Shown: piece after piece, positions 24,425 to 33,706 of the stretch
Layout of the letters: each line of letters starts with the position of its first letter
Numbering within the stretch: position 1 is the stretch's first letter
From: Treponema sp.
Lineage (GTDB): Bacteria > Spirochaetota > Spirochaetia > Treponematales > Breznakiellaceae
Assembly: GCA_031278095.1 (NCBI GenBank)
Contig: JAITLC010000127.1
Coordinates: 1 to 34,051, forward strand
Direction of reading: 5' to 3'
Length of the DNA: 34,051 bases
Translations under genes and position numbers: made by a program
The notes under the pieces: generated by a model
The model's input: only the letters and a program-made list of their open reading frames with translations
Database searches by the model: none
Told to the model about the DNA's origin: nothing

Positions 24425-25485
24425 CACTAGACCGTTATCTTTTAAGGCAATTCTTCCCCATTTTTGTAGTGGCAGTTACCATGTTTGTGCTTCTCCTTTC
24501 ACTTATCGATCTTTTTGCCAATCTCTGGCGTTACCTCAACTATGAAGTTCCCTTCAAACAGATCATGACTGTAAGTTATTACTACCTTCCCAAAAGTTTT
24601 TCCTATGCCATGCCCATCTCCCTTCTGTTTGCGGCAGCCTATACATTGGGCGATCTCTATGCCCGCAACGAGCTTACATCGATTTTTTCTTCGGGCATTC
24701 CCTTTCGGCGTTTTTGTCTGCCCCTCGTCCTGGTAGGGCTTCTGGCAACCATCTTTTCATTTTACTTCGATGACCGTATAGTAATTCCAACCCTTAAAAT
24801 AAAAAATGATCTTTCAAGAATCCTCCTGCACCAGCAGCGCACGGAAAATAATTCGGATATAGTGATCAAGGCGAAAAACGGCCTTATTATTTATTCGGTG
24901 GACTACTATGATCACAATGCCCAGGCTTTGAACGGAGTCAGCATCGTGGAAAAAAATGAAAGGGGTGAATTTGTATCCCTGGTTCGTTCCCCCAGGGCTA
25001 CCTGGACCGGCGACTTCTGGTTTCTCAGTAACCCGGTTATCTATGAGTGGAGAGACGGCCTGCTCCGTATCCGTCCCCTGGAAGATACGGATATTTACCG
25101 GGAAAAACCGGATACTTTCCGCAGAAATGCCGCCAATGTGGAAGAACTTCCCGCCAAAGAGGCGAATCTTCTGGTAAAGGATCTCAAGGCCGCCGGTCTC
25201 CCCTTTATTCAGGCCCTTGCGGATTACTATCACCGTTATTCTTATGCAACAACCTCCTTTGTCGTGATGATCCTTTCAATCTCCATGGGAGGCCGTTTTA
25301 GAAAAAATATCCTTCTAATGAGTCTCCTTGCAAGCCTTGTAACTGCTGTAGGTTTCTATGTCATGGAGATGATCACTATGATGATGGCCAGGCTGGGCTA
25401 TATTCCTCCCCTTGCGGGCGCATGGTTCCCGGTTGCCACCTTCGTGGCAGTGGGAGGGTTGCTTTTGAAAAGTGCAAAAACATAG
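24421..25485 (+). CDS. LptF/LptG-family permease (second of a pair)
   Basis: A 354-residue partner of the preceding gene, close to the usual LptG length. ATG 24421 overlaps the upstream stop by 4 bases; the open frame extends 43 codons left but within the other gene. It starts MTLDRYLLRQFFPIFVVAVT, with TM1 at about 12-35, TM2-3 at about 60-120 (FSYAMPISLLFAAAYTLGDL), a periplasmic domain (about 130-270) and three C-terminal helices (YATTSFVVMILSISMGGRF, NILLMSLLASLVTAVGFYVM). The paired arrangement suggests a heterodimeric membrane complex for lipid extraction, needing an LptB-type ATPase encoded elsewhere. Confidence 0.88.
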   Translation: MTLDRYLLRQFFPIFVVAVTMFVLLLSLIDLFANLWRYLNYEVPFKQIMTVSYYYLPKSFSYAMPISLLFAAAYTLGDLYARNELTSIFSSGIPFRRFCLPLVLVGLLATIFSFYFDDRIVIPTLKIKNDLSRILLHQQRTENNSDIVIKAKNGLIIYSVDYYDHNAQALNGVSIVEKNERGEFVSLVRSPRATWTGDFWFLSNPVIYEWRDGLLRIRPLEDTDIYREKPDTFRRNAANVEELPAKEANLLVKDLKAAGLPFIQALADYYHRYSYATTSFVVMILSISMGGRFRKNILLMSLLASLVTAVGFYVMEMITMMMARLGYIPPLAGAWFPVATFVAVGGLLLKSAKT

Positions 25486-25525
25486 AGGCGGCAGGGCTGG
25501 TTTTCCAAAAAGCCGGGATTGAGGC

Positions 25526-26662
25526 ATGAGTGAACGTATCTTTAATGTAAAGCACAGGGACGGGAATTCTGCGGCGCGGACAGGGGAACTGAACCTGTGT
25601 CATGGGAAAGTGAGTACTCCTGTTTTTATGCCTGTTGGAACCAACGGCACGGTAAAGGCTTTGACCAGGGAAAATCTTGAGGAGATCGGTTTTGAGATAA
25701 TCCTTTCCAATACCTACCACCTGTACCTGAGGCCCGGTATGGAGGTGATAGGGGAGGCCGGCGGACTCCACCGCTTCATGCGCTGGGATCGCAATATCCT
25801 CACCGATTCAGGAGGTTTTCAGGTTTTTTCCCTTGCGCCGTTCCGGAAAATTACCCCCGAAGGGGCGAAATTCCGTTCCCACATCGACGGTTCCCTCCAT
25901 GTCCTCAGTCCGGAAAAGGCTGTGGAGATACAGACAATCCTGGGGAGCGATATACAGATGCAGCTTGATGTCTGTACCGGCTGGGGAACAGAGTACAGGG
26001 ATGCGGTAAAAGCCCTGGATATAACCGGACAATGGCTTGAAAGGGCCCAAAAAGCCTGGCTTGCGAAACGTGAAAACGGGTACCGGGGACTTCTTTTTTC
26101 CATAGTGCAGGGGAATTTTTACCGGGATCTTCGGAAAAAAAGTGCGGCTCTGTGCGCCGAAGCGGATACACCGGGTATTGCCATCGGAGGACTTTCCGTG
26201 GGGGAACCGCCCGAAACCTACCGGGAGTATCTGGCCCTTACCGCATCGTTTTTACCGGAAAACAAGCCCCGCTATGTAATGGGTATAGGCACCCCGGACT
26301 ATATTCTCGACGCCATTGAAAACGGCATAGATATGTTTGACTGCGTACTTCCCACCAGGGAAGGCCGAAACGGGAGAGTTTTTACAAGTAAAGGCCCGCT
26401 TTCCCTAAAAAAGACTGAAAACCGCGTGGACTTTCGGCCGATAGATGAAGAATGCGGGTGCAGGGTGTGCCGGAACTATTCCCGTGCATATCTCAGGCAC
26501 CTGTTCAAGGCTCAAGAGATCCTCTGTTCCATGCTGGCAAGCTACCACAATCTGTACTTTCTTAACAGGCTGGTACTGGAGAGCCGCAGGGCGATTGAGG
26601 GGAACAGGTTTGGGGACTTTAAAAAGGAATTTCTTACCCGGTTCAGCCAGAGTAAAATATGA
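25526..26662 (+). CDS. tgt: tRNA-guanine transglycosylase
   Basis: A 378-residue enzyme that exchanges G34 of GUN-anticodon tRNAs for a queuine precursor. ATG 25526 follows GAGG. Catalytic and substrate motifs are present: TPVFMPVGTNGTVK near the start, LTDSGGFQVFSL with the base-binding Asp, GGLSVGEPPETY, and FDCVLPTREGRNG with the nucleophile Asp. The zinc site CGCRVCRNYSRAYLRHLF with the downstream ASYHN completes the C-terminal Cys3-His site. It stands 40 bases after the second Lpt-type permease and may still belong to that transcript. The length matches the bacterial family. Confidence 0.97.
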   Translation: MSERIFNVKHRDGNSAARTGELNLCHGKVSTPVFMPVGTNGTVKALTRENLEEIGFEIILSNTYHLYLRPGMEVIGEAGGLHRFMRWDRNILTDSGGFQVFSLAPFRKITPEGAKFRSHIDGSLHVLSPEKAVEIQTILGSDIQMQLDVCTGWGTEYRDAVKALDITGQWLERAQKAWLAKRENGYRGLLFSIVQGNFYRDLRKKSAALCAEADTPGIAIGGLSVGEPPETYREYLALTASFLPENKPRYVMGIGTPDYILDAIENGIDMFDCVLPTREGRNGRVFTSKGPLSLKKTENRVDFRPIDEECGCRVCRNYSRAYLRHLFKAQEILCSMLASYHNLYFLNRLVLESRRAIEGNRFGDFKKEFLTRFSQSKI

Positions 26663-26682
26663 TGGAGTAAAGAAAAAGCTTT

Positions 26683-28209
26683 ATGAAGTATAAAAAAGTA
26701 TTTATTTTTTTAAGTTTACTGTTTTTACATGTTTCCTTTTTTATCTTTGCCCGGGAAGCGGATGAGACTGAAAGCGGACAGGAAACGCAAAACGGGGAAC
26801 TTGTTGAACCGGAATCTTCCTCCGTGACGGAAGCTTCTCTGAATGATTCCCCTCCGGAGAAAGCGGCAAATGAGAAAACTCTTGAAGATACTATAGCCGC
26901 GGAAGATGACAGCCGGATGAGAACAATCCGTTTCGGCACCGAGACTGAAATATCTTCCCTTATTCAGACCCTGAAAAATGAAAATGACTCTTATCTTGAC
27001 GAGGCCCTGATTACACTGATTCAAAACACAAAAAACCGGAATATACTTACCGGCGTTTTTTCCTTTTTTGGAGAAAGAAACAAGAAGGGGCTTGAAGAGC
27101 GGGCGATCCGGGCCATTGAAGAACGGGATGAGGAAACCAATGCCACAGTCATTGCGGCAATAGATTATCTTGGAAAAGTTAACGCTGAATCCGCAGTGAG
27201 GCCCCTCATGAACCTTATTGATTTGGGAGAAAAACGCTTTTCGAACCCAGGGTTCAGGGCTCTGGGCAGGGCCGGAAGGGACAATAAAGAGTCCGATGCG
27301 GCAGCCGCATATTTAATCGATTACTATCAGAACAGGGAACCTTCCACGGAGAATCAACGGGAAATTGTAACGGCGGTCGGGGAAACAGGTTCAAATGAGG
27401 GAATCTCCTTCCTCAGCGACCTTGTTGAGGATGAGGAAACGAGACCGGTGATCCGTATAGCGGCCATAGAAGCCCTGGGAAAGATCGGCAATACTGACGG
27501 TCTTCCCCCGATTATAGGCGCTATTACGGCTCAGGATCCCAATGTCCGTGCCGCTGCAGTAGGCGCTTTGGGGCCCTTCCAGTCGGAAGAGGCCGGAGTT
27601 GCAATCATTGAAGCCTTTCGGGATTCCTATTACCGTACCCGCCTGGCAGCGGCAAGGGCCGCCAAAGAGAGAAAACTCGCCGAAGCCGTGCCGTATCTCA
27701 AATTTCGCACAGAACGGGACGATGTACCGGTGGTCAGGGACGAAGCCATCCGGGCCCTGGGGGAAATCGGCGGCGAAGAGTGCATGGATTTTCTTGAAAC
27801 TCTTTTTGAAGAGAGAAAGAACAGTGACCGGACGCGGATTCTTGCAGTAGAGATGATCATCAATAACGATCCGGATACGTATCTTGAAAAGTTGATAACG
27901 GAGATGGACGAGGCAAAGCAGGCCAACCAGACTTCCCTCTACAACGGCCTTCTCAGGGTAGCGGGTGGGGCAAAAACGGCAAAGCTGGAAACAATCGCCC
28001 GTCGTTTTCTTGCCGACGGGGGAGTTATCGAAAAATCCTATGCCCTGGACATGGCGATAAACAACAGGCTGACCAGCCTTGAAGATGCCATAAGGCCTCT
28101 GCTGGATGAAACAAAGAGCGGCAGCCTGGCCCGGAAAGCCCGGACAACACTTGAAAAACTGGGACTATCCGCTAACCCGGAACGTCAACGGAGTGAAGAA
28201 GCCGATTGA
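26683..28209 (+). CDS. Secreted HEAT-repeat protein
   Basis: A 508-residue protein with an N-terminal signal peptide (MKYKKVFIFLSLLFLHVSFF, cleavage likely after IFA), then an acidic, low-complexity stretch (about 25-80), then tandem HEAT/PBS-lyase-like helical repeats from about 85 to the end. The clearest repeat units are VIRIAAIEALGKIGNTDGLP, VRAAAVGALGPFQSEEAG and VVRDEAIRALGEIGGEECM. No catalytic residues or lipobox are seen. The fold suggests a periplasmic scaffold or binding protein; I do not recognise a named function. The ATG is 20 bases after tgt with only a distant GGAG, so the start is less sure. Its last 38 bases overlap the convergent VWA gene. Confidence 0.85.
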   Translation: MKYKKVFIFLSLLFLHVSFFIFAREADETESGQETQNGELVEPESSSVTEASLNDSPPEKAANEKTLEDTIAAEDDSRMRTIRFGTETEISSLIQTLKNENDSYLDEALITLIQNTKNRNILTGVFSFFGERNKKGLEERAIRAIEERDEETNATVIAAIDYLGKVNAESAVRPLMNLIDLGEKRFSNPGFRALGRAGRDNKESDAAAAYLIDYYQNREPSTENQREIVTAVGETGSNEGISFLSDLVEDEETRPVIRIAAIEALGKIGNTDGLPPIIGAITAQDPNVRAAAVGALGPFQSEEAGVAIIEAFRDSYYRTRLAAARAAKERKLAEAVPYLKFRTERDDVPVVRDEAIRALGEIGGEECMDFLETLFEERKNSDRTRILAVEMIINNDPDTYLEKLITEMDEAKQANQTSLYNGLLRVAGGAKTAKLETIARRFLADGGVIEKSYALDMAINNRLTSLEDAIRPLLDETKSGSLARKARTTLEKLGLSANPERQRSEEAD

Positions 28210-29797
28210 GGGAGAGAAGAGGATCCTCGTAACGCTCCATCCTGAGGTGGAGTTCATAGCCCTTCTCCGATATAACCCTGATCATCTTGCCTATACAATC
28301 CGAAATCTGCTGGGAACCGATGTCGGGAAAGAACTGGGGTTTCCTCGGAATAAAGGTACAGCGTTCTCCCTCAACCCGTACTTCTGCAATATGGGGAGGA
28401 ACGGAGACCAGGAAGATGAGAAAATCCGATTTCCTGCCTCCAACGGTAAAACTGTAGCCCGGCTTGGCAAGATGAATGTTCCGTTTGCCGATCATGGTAT
28501 TCTGATCTTCCACAAAGAGGGAGAGCATCAGGGGGCCTTCGGTTCTGACAGGCGGCCTGTAGGTATTCTGATAGGGAGTGCTCCGGGGTTTCCGATTGGC
28601 AGCATAGTTCTCCATTACCGAAGTACCTGAACCGACCGGACGACTTCCGGCAGCGGAAACCGGAGCCGCCGGAGCAGGAGAGGGTGAGGCCGCTTGGGCT
28701 ATAACCCGTTTCGGCGAATTCTGAAGCCTGCGCGCAACAAGGAAAATGATAAGCCCCAGCGCCAGCAACGCGCCAATCCCGAGCCCTACAAGAACCGGCG
28801 TACTTACACCCGAACCTGCAGCCCTGCCGAAATCTTCCGCCGCTGTTGAAGGCCGGGATTCTTCTCCGGAGGGCGCCGGACTTTGAGCCGCTAAGGAACC
28901 GGTATCTCCGCTTGCAGCAGGGGACGAACTTTCTCCGGTACTTTCCCGGGACACCGTTCCGCCCCGGTCAGAGTTTACCTGACCGGAATCTGAAACCTGT
29001 TCTTCAAACCCGGTACCCGCCGCCGGGCTCGGAGGGGCCTGTTCCTCTCCGGCAGAGACTGTTTGTCCGGATGCGGGACTCTGCTCCCGTGACGCCGGAG
29101 AACCCTGACTCCGGAAACCACCTTCTGTCCCTGCGGAATCCCCGCCGCTTTGGGGTGTCCCCGATCCGGGCTCCGCCGCCTGAAGAGACGGAAGAAGTGC
29201 GGAATCCCCGCCGCTTTGGGGTGTCCCCGATCCCGAGGCAACAGCCGGAGGAGGAGCAATCGGGGAGGAGCCGTATTTTGCCAGGTCCTGAGGCACCTGC
29301 ACATACACAAAACTATTTCCCCCTGTTTCCAGCCGCCGCCCCGCATCGCTAATCCGGACCGCCGGATCTTCTCCTCCATCGGTAACCAGAACCACTTTTT
29401 TGGGCCGTGGGGAAGGGAGGGACGACGTATAGCTATCCGCAAAACGTAAAGCTCCGGGGAGATCGGCGGAAGATTCCAGGGGATACATCAAAAACATACG
29501 CCCGATTATGGTTTCCAGGTCTCCCCGGCCTTCAACCAGACGGGATATTTCAAGCCGGGGTTTCCCGGCAATCGAAATAAGGTGAAACGTATCGCCGGGC
29601 TTGAGATGTTCCTTCAGAAAAGGGCCGGAAAGATAGTCTGAAACCTCTTTATGCCAGGCGCTCATGCTGGAAGAAACATCCAAAAGCAGGATAAGGTCGG
29701 CTCCCTGCCGGGTCTGCCCGAAGGAACAAGGCAGATTTCCCAAAAACAGGAATCCAGCGATCCCCAGGATCGCTTTACGTATTAACCGGGGTTTCAT
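28172..29797 (-). CDS. Membrane-anchored von Willebrand factor A protein with C-terminal FHA-like part
   Basis: A 541-residue protein. A signal peptide (residues 1-27, ending SFG) is followed by a VWA domain with the metal-site motif LLLDVSSSMS (DxSxS), a Thr/Asp metal loop (VLVTDGGEDP), and a Pro/Ser/Gly-rich region of about 200 residues. In that region a 22-residue unit starting GSGTPQSGGDSA is repeated twice. One membrane helix follows (VGLGIGALLALGLIIFLVA, near 336-354). The cytoplasmic C-terminus has an FHA-like stretch (GYSFTVGGRKSDFLIFL). It lies 24 bases after the giant greA and has a strong GGAGGAGG site. The layout suggests a protein that binds outside and signals or docks inside; no named function. 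Confidence 0.85.
   Translation of the reverse strand: MKPRLIRKAILGIAGFLFLGNLPCSFGQTRQGADLILLLDVSSSMSAWHKEVSDYLSGPFLKEHLKPGDTFHLISIAGKPRLEISRLVEGRGDLETIIGRMFLMYPLESSADLPGALRFADSYTSSLPSPRPKKVVLVTDGGEDPAVRISDAGRRLETGGNSFVYVQVPQDLAKYGSSPIAPPPAVASGSGTPQSGGDSALLPSLQAAEPGSGTPQSGGDSAGTEGGFRSQGSPASREQSPASGQTVSAGEEQAPPSPAAGTGFEEQVSDSGQVNSDRGGTVSRESTGESSSPAASGDTGSLAAQSPAPSGEESRPSTAAEDFGRAAGSGVSTPVLVGLGIGALLALGLIIFLVARRLQNSPKRVIAQAASPSPAPAAPVSAAGSRPVGSGTSVMENYAANRKPRSTPYQNTYRPPVRTEGPLMLSLFVEDQNTMIGKRNIHLAKPGYSFTVGGRKSDFLIFLVSVPPHIAEVRVEGERCTFIPRKPQFFPDIGSQQISDCIGKMIRVISEKGYELHLRMERYEDPLLSLNRLLHSVDVPG
29132..29233 (-). repeat. Two 36-bp direct repeats in the VWA gene
   Basis: Identical 36-base units lie at 29132-29167 and 29198-29233 (period 66 bases, 22 codons). 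They encode GSGTPQSGGDSA twice in the Pro/Gly-rich linker. The exact DNA identity suggests recent tandem duplication and possible copy-number variation. Confidence 0.85.
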
Positions 29798-29821
29798 CCT
29801 TCCTCCTCCAGGCAGTACCTG

Positions 29822-32587
29822 TTACATGGGTATTGCAGTTATTTCTTCTACCACATAGTGGGCAGTTTCATTATTGGCGGAGAAATCGAATCCTTCTCCT
29901 ACGGCTTTATTAAGCATAGTACTTCCAAAGGGAGAAAGATAGGAGATAACATTGTTTTCGGGATCGGATTCCCAGGGCCCCAGAATGGAGTATTCCTCAC
30001 GGTCCTTCTTCTTTGCGTTACGCAATATCACTTTGGTACCAAAAGATACCCGGCCGGTATTCACCGCCACAGGATCGAAGATCTGTGCGCGGTCGATCTC
30101 GTCCTTGAGTTTTGCCACCGTGGAATTGAGAATTTCCTGCTTTTCCTTGGCGGCCTTGTACTCTGCATTTTCCCGGAGGTCTCCCAGGGACAGGGCAAAA
30201 CCAATCTCTTTTGAGTTAGCCGGTACTTCCACCTCCATGATATGGGCAAGCTGCCTGTTCTTTTCCACATATTTGGCGGCGGTAACAATGAGGCCCCTGG
30301 TAATGACCGTTTTTTCTTCATCTCCCAGGAATTTGAAATCGGGGTGCCTGAGGAGAATCTGTTTTTTCAGTTCAATCTTATCGGCGGGGTCAAGATCCTT
30401 TACATCCTGAATATAGGTGAAGATACGCATAATCGTATCCCGGTCACCCTGATCGATAAAGTCAATGAGTCTTTTGTCGGTAAAAAGGAGGCTGTAGACC
30501 TGCTTGTTAACCTTGCGGTTATCCGGAGTATCCCGGTGGTTTTCAATATCCCGGTAACTGATATCCAGAATGTGAATCAGGGTAATGAGCTGCTTTTCAT
30601 AGCTTAAACCGGCCTTTTTGAACCAGGGAGTATCCGAGGCGTTTTTAAAGAACCATACGGCAGTTTCCCGGACTTCGGTACCCTCGCGGATATTTTCAAA
30701 GCTTGAAGATACCAGCGCAACAAGTTTATTTTCATAACCCCCGGCGAGAAGATCCTCAATGATGGAATTGGAGAGAATGTAGGGAAAAAGCTGAATATAA
30801 ACATCCTCCCAGCCTGAAAGCAGTTTTATCTGTTTCAAAAATTCTTCCCGCAGTTTACTGTCTTTAAGATTTTGGAAAAGTTCAGGTACGTCCTCAATTT
30901 TTTCAAAAAGGGAAGCGAAATTGAGGCTAAGCCCGTTTGCCAACAAGGGAAATTTACCCGCCAATTCCTTGATCAGGAGACAGGAGGCAGCCATGTTTTC
31001 GTTTACCTGTTTTATTGAAGCCGCAGAGGGGAGATATGAAGTAAAATAGTCAAACATCTCCTTAAAGTATTCCGAATCCAGTTCCACATCCGCCTGTGTA
31101 AGGTAAAGCCTCAGCGTCTGGGCCCTGTTAAAGAAATTCCGTTCCGCCTTGAATTCGTTGTAGAGCTTTTCCTCAATACTGATCGGCCTGTCCCGTACGG
31201 TAAAAAGATCGATGTTATCGGGACTGACTCCGAAGTTGGGATCCGATTTGAGAATATCCCGCGCCTTGGTAACCCAGGTAGTCCATTCCCCGGCGCTGAG
31301 AATCGAAGGCACCAGTTCGGCCTTGATCTTTTTTATATCGCAGGAGTTCCCGAAGCTTTTTATCACGGTTTTCAGAGTCCAGGCATGGTTTTCCTTGATT
31401 TTATCGTGGAGGGATTCCTTCTTTTGGGTTGCCTTGAGCACCCAGATATGGTTTTTGGAAAGGGTCTGAAGGGAATTTACCGCCATGCGCAGGGACATGG
31501 AGTGGGATCGTTTCTTTGCAAAGTCGATGACAATCTCGTCCCCCTGTACGCTGGCAATCCTGCCTGCGCCCCATGTCCTGTGGAAAACAAAATTTCCCTT
31601 GTCAAAGGCGATGTGTTTTTCAAAATCCGCAACCGCCTCATGAATCGGCCGCCAGTTCTGGGAAATATTGGAAATGCGGATGTATTCTTCAAGCTGGCTG
31701 TGTGCTGTATATTTTTGCCTGAAACATTCCACCAGTTCCTTACGGGCCTGAACATCCTTTTCATCATACTGCAGGATGATCTTGAGGATATTTATGGCGG
31801 TTTCCATATCATCCTTTTTTCTGCAGATCTGGTACACATCCTGCAGGAGGAGAATCGCCTTGTCTTTGCCTATATTTTTGGCTATCCTCTTTTCCACATG
31901 GAGGAAGAAGTCAATGTCATTGGAACAGTAACCGAGGAGTTTTTCCCAAATTTCCCGTATATTGGTGATCAGCGCCTTGTTTATATAGCGGTGAAGGGCC
32001 TTCTTGTAGTAGTCGATTGTGTTTTCAATGTCTCCTTGCTTTTCGTAGTGTTCCGCCAGAGATTTGGCGATATCGGCTTCCTCATAATCAACTTTGACAA
32101 GCCTTTCCCAGATGCCGTAGATCTCATCTTCCCTGCTTTCATTTTTATAACACTCTGCCAGGGTGCGGAGAGCGAATTTTGATTCACCGTAATCGAGAAT
32201 CCGTTCACAAAGATAATTTACTATATTCCATTTGTGGTTATCCAGAAAGATTCCCACAAGACTGTTCATGTTTGAATCTTCAATGACATCATGAGAAATA
32301 GAGATCATCCCTGAGAGGTAGAGCGCTATGATACTGTTCTTTGAATGGGTAAGATGTTCATCACAGAGTCCTTTTAATTCCATGTCCAGCCTGTGATCCT
32401 GACCGTTCCGGATTATTCTGGCATTCCGGGCTTCCTTAAGAATCTGATCCAGTTCCTTGAACTGATTGGCAGAATAATTACTCAGGGTCGCCCTGGTCCA
32501 TTTTTCCTCATTCAGCATTTCCTGGACATTTTTGAGGAACGTAACCTTTTCATCGACAGGGGCTTTTTCATCAAAAGCTTCAGACAT
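29822..32587 (-). CDS. greA: Giant spirochaete-type GreA transcription elongation factor
   Basis: A 921-residue protein whose last ~150 residues are a GreA factor and whose first ~770 are an extra helical region. Ordinary GreA is about 158 residues. The Gre tip motif is GDLRENAEYKAAKE (from about residue 802; acidic Asp and Glu keep the positions needed to stimulate transcript cleavage), followed by the FKBP-like domain (FGTKVILRNAKKKD...ISYLSPFGSTMLNKAVG). The N-terminal part has TPR-like helical pairs (about 130-300) and a CarD/RapA-like FHRTWGAGRIASVQGDEIVI segment near 345. Two adjacent ATGs follow AGGAG; I prefer the second, for spacing. Long GreA forms are known from spirochaetes (Borrelia). 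It lies between a TPR gene and the VWA gene. Confidence 0.9.
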   Translation of the reverse strand: MSEAFDEKAPVDEKVTFLKNVQEMLNEEKWTRATLSNYSANQFKELDQILKEARNARIIRNGQDHRLDMELKGLCDEHLTHSKNSIIALYLSGMISISHDVIEDSNMNSLVGIFLDNHKWNIVNYLCERILDYGESKFALRTLAECYKNESREDEIYGIWERLVKVDYEEADIAKSLAEHYEKQGDIENTIDYYKKALHRYINKALITNIREIWEKLLGYCSNDIDFFLHVEKRIAKNIGKDKAILLLQDVYQICRKKDDMETAINILKIILQYDEKDVQARKELVECFRQKYTAHSQLEEYIRISNISQNWRPIHEAVADFEKHIAFDKGNFVFHRTWGAGRIASVQGDEIVIDFAKKRSHSMSLRMAVNSLQTLSKNHIWVLKATQKKESLHDKIKENHAWTLKTVIKSFGNSCDIKKIKAELVPSILSAGEWTTWVTKARDILKSDPNFGVSPDNIDLFTVRDRPISIEEKLYNEFKAERNFFNRAQTLRLYLTQADVELDSEYFKEMFDYFTSYLPSAASIKQVNENMAASCLLIKELAGKFPLLANGLSLNFASLFEKIEDVPELFQNLKDSKLREEFLKQIKLLSGWEDVYIQLFPYILSNSIIEDLLAGGYENKLVALVSSSFENIREGTEVRETAVWFFKNASDTPWFKKAGLSYEKQLITLIHILDISYRDIENHRDTPDNRKVNKQVYSLLFTDKRLIDFIDQGDRDTIMRIFTYIQDVKDLDPADKIELKKQILLRHPDFKFLGDEEKTVITRGLIVTAAKYVEKNRQLAHIMEVEVPANSKEIGFALSLGDLRENAEYKAAKEKQEILNSTVAKLKDEIDRAQIFDPVAVNTGRVSFGTKVILRNAKKKDREEYSILGPWESDPENNVISYLSPFGSTMLNKAVGEGFDFSANNETAHYVVEEITAIPM

Positions 32588-32611
32588 CATGTACTCCTAA
32601 ATGTTTTACTT

Positions 32612-33559
32612 TTACCGCACATACTGGTCAAAGATCGCCTTGTCGATAAGCTTCAACTTGAGCTTGGTATCTTCGACCAGGTTCGAATAGACCTGAATAT
32701 TCTCACAATAGTCTATCAGCCAGAAATACCGGTTAATAAGCCGCGGCTTCAAAACCGCATTTACCGAAGGGTTTGACCGGATATCATTTTCCAGAGAAAA
32801 GATCGACTGCTTGAGCCGTCCCAGTTCCACCGGTCTGAGTTCCCGTTTAACCGAAAAGACCCCCATGAGCGATCCGTAAACCGGTATCCATTCGGCCAAT
32901 TCAGGCCCCCTATAGCCCAGCCCGGCCACATGATCCCGCAGCCTCACTATCAACTCCGACTCCATGCCCCGAAGATCCACCTTCTGGGGATCCAGGAAAA
33001 AAGCTTCCCGAAACAGAGCTTTTGCCGCCCTGTTTTCCATCAGAAGGGAGTTTACATCGGCCAGCTCCGCCAGGGCTTCCCCATCTTCCCTTAGGAGCCT
33101 GACCGACTGTTCCAGACATTTCAGGGCCTCTTCATAGTTGCCGACACCCTTGTAACATCTGCCTATCTGAAGCATTAAAGCCGGATCAAACCGGCTTGTC
33201 CTGTCTCCCAGGGTTTCTTCAAAATACCGGAGCGCACTGTTAAAAACATAATGTCTCACCGCATACTGGCAGGAATCATAAGCTTCCCCTACACGGTCAA
33301 GAAACCCGTACCATGCCTTCCATTGGGACATGATATAACCGGCCTTGTCATAGGGTTCCCGAAATTGATCGATCCCGCCCATACGATCCCGCCACCACTT
33401 GATGCACATGAGGCCATACTTTACTTCCGGATTCTCAAAATCCTGCCTGAGAGCTTCCTCCAAATATTTTCCGGCGGAAACCGCGTCAGTTTCTTTCAGA
33501 TCCGCATAGGCTTGTTGAAGAAGCCTCTCTACACCTGTTTCCGCATTCATACCTTGCAT
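32612..33559 (-). CDS. TPR-repeat protein
   Basis: A 315-residue cytoplasmic protein, no signal peptide or membrane segment. TPR-like units are seen at about 12-45 (LLQQAYADLKETDAVSAGKY), 125-165 (PALMLQIGRCYKGVGNYEEA) and 165-195 (EALAELADVNSLLMENRAAK). The C-terminal third lacks recognisable repeats (IPVYGSLMGVFSVKRELRPV) but contains aromatic helices (LINRYFWLIDYCENIQ). It ends 24 bases before the giant greA and is probably cotranscribed with it. I do not recognise a specific function. Start: ATG 33557-33559 or the ATG nine bases later; neither has a good ribosome site. Confidence 0.8.
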   Translation of the reverse strand: MQGMNAETGVERLLQQAYADLKETDAVSAGKYLEEALRQDFENPEVKYGLMCIKWWRDRMGGIDQFREPYDKAGYIMSQWKAWYGFLDRVGEAYDSCQYAVRHYVFNSALRYFEETLGDRTSRFDPALMLQIGRCYKGVGNYEEALKCLEQSVRLLREDGEALAELADVNSLLMENRAAKALFREAFFLDPQKVDLRGMESELIVRLRDHVAGLGYRGPELAEWIPVYGSLMGVFSVKRELRPVELGRLKQSIFSLENDIRSNPSVNAVLKPRLINRYFWLIDYCENIQVYSNLVEDTKLKLKLIDKAIFDQYVR

Positions 33560-33595
33560 TGTTTAAAGCAATTTAATAAAAAGTATATCTTTTAC

Positions 33596-33624
33596 ATTAG
33601 ACCATTTTTACCAGCATTTTGCAA
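33596..33624 (-). promoter_or_regulatory. Candidate promoter for the TPR-greA-VWA unit
   Basis: On the leftward strand TTGCAA (33619-33624), 17 bases, then TCTAAT (33596-33601) gives a plausible but imperfect sigma-70 promoter 36 bases upstream of the TPR gene start. Confidence 0.35.
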
Positions 33625-33706
33625 GGGCTTCACAGGCTACAGCCCGGAGCCGGTTGGAGTTTTCGTCAGCCTTTACAACAGCCCCTCCGGCGGTTAGTAT
33701 AAAAGC

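Noticed and set aside
31385-32182. A 265-codon open frame opposite greA
   Set aside because: The translation is a hydrophobic mirror of the greA helical repeats; no start site or family resemblance.
33672-33703. Possible rpe promoter (TTTACA and TATAAA)
   Set aside because: The spacing of 20 bases is too long and the -10 lies only 4 bases from the start codon.
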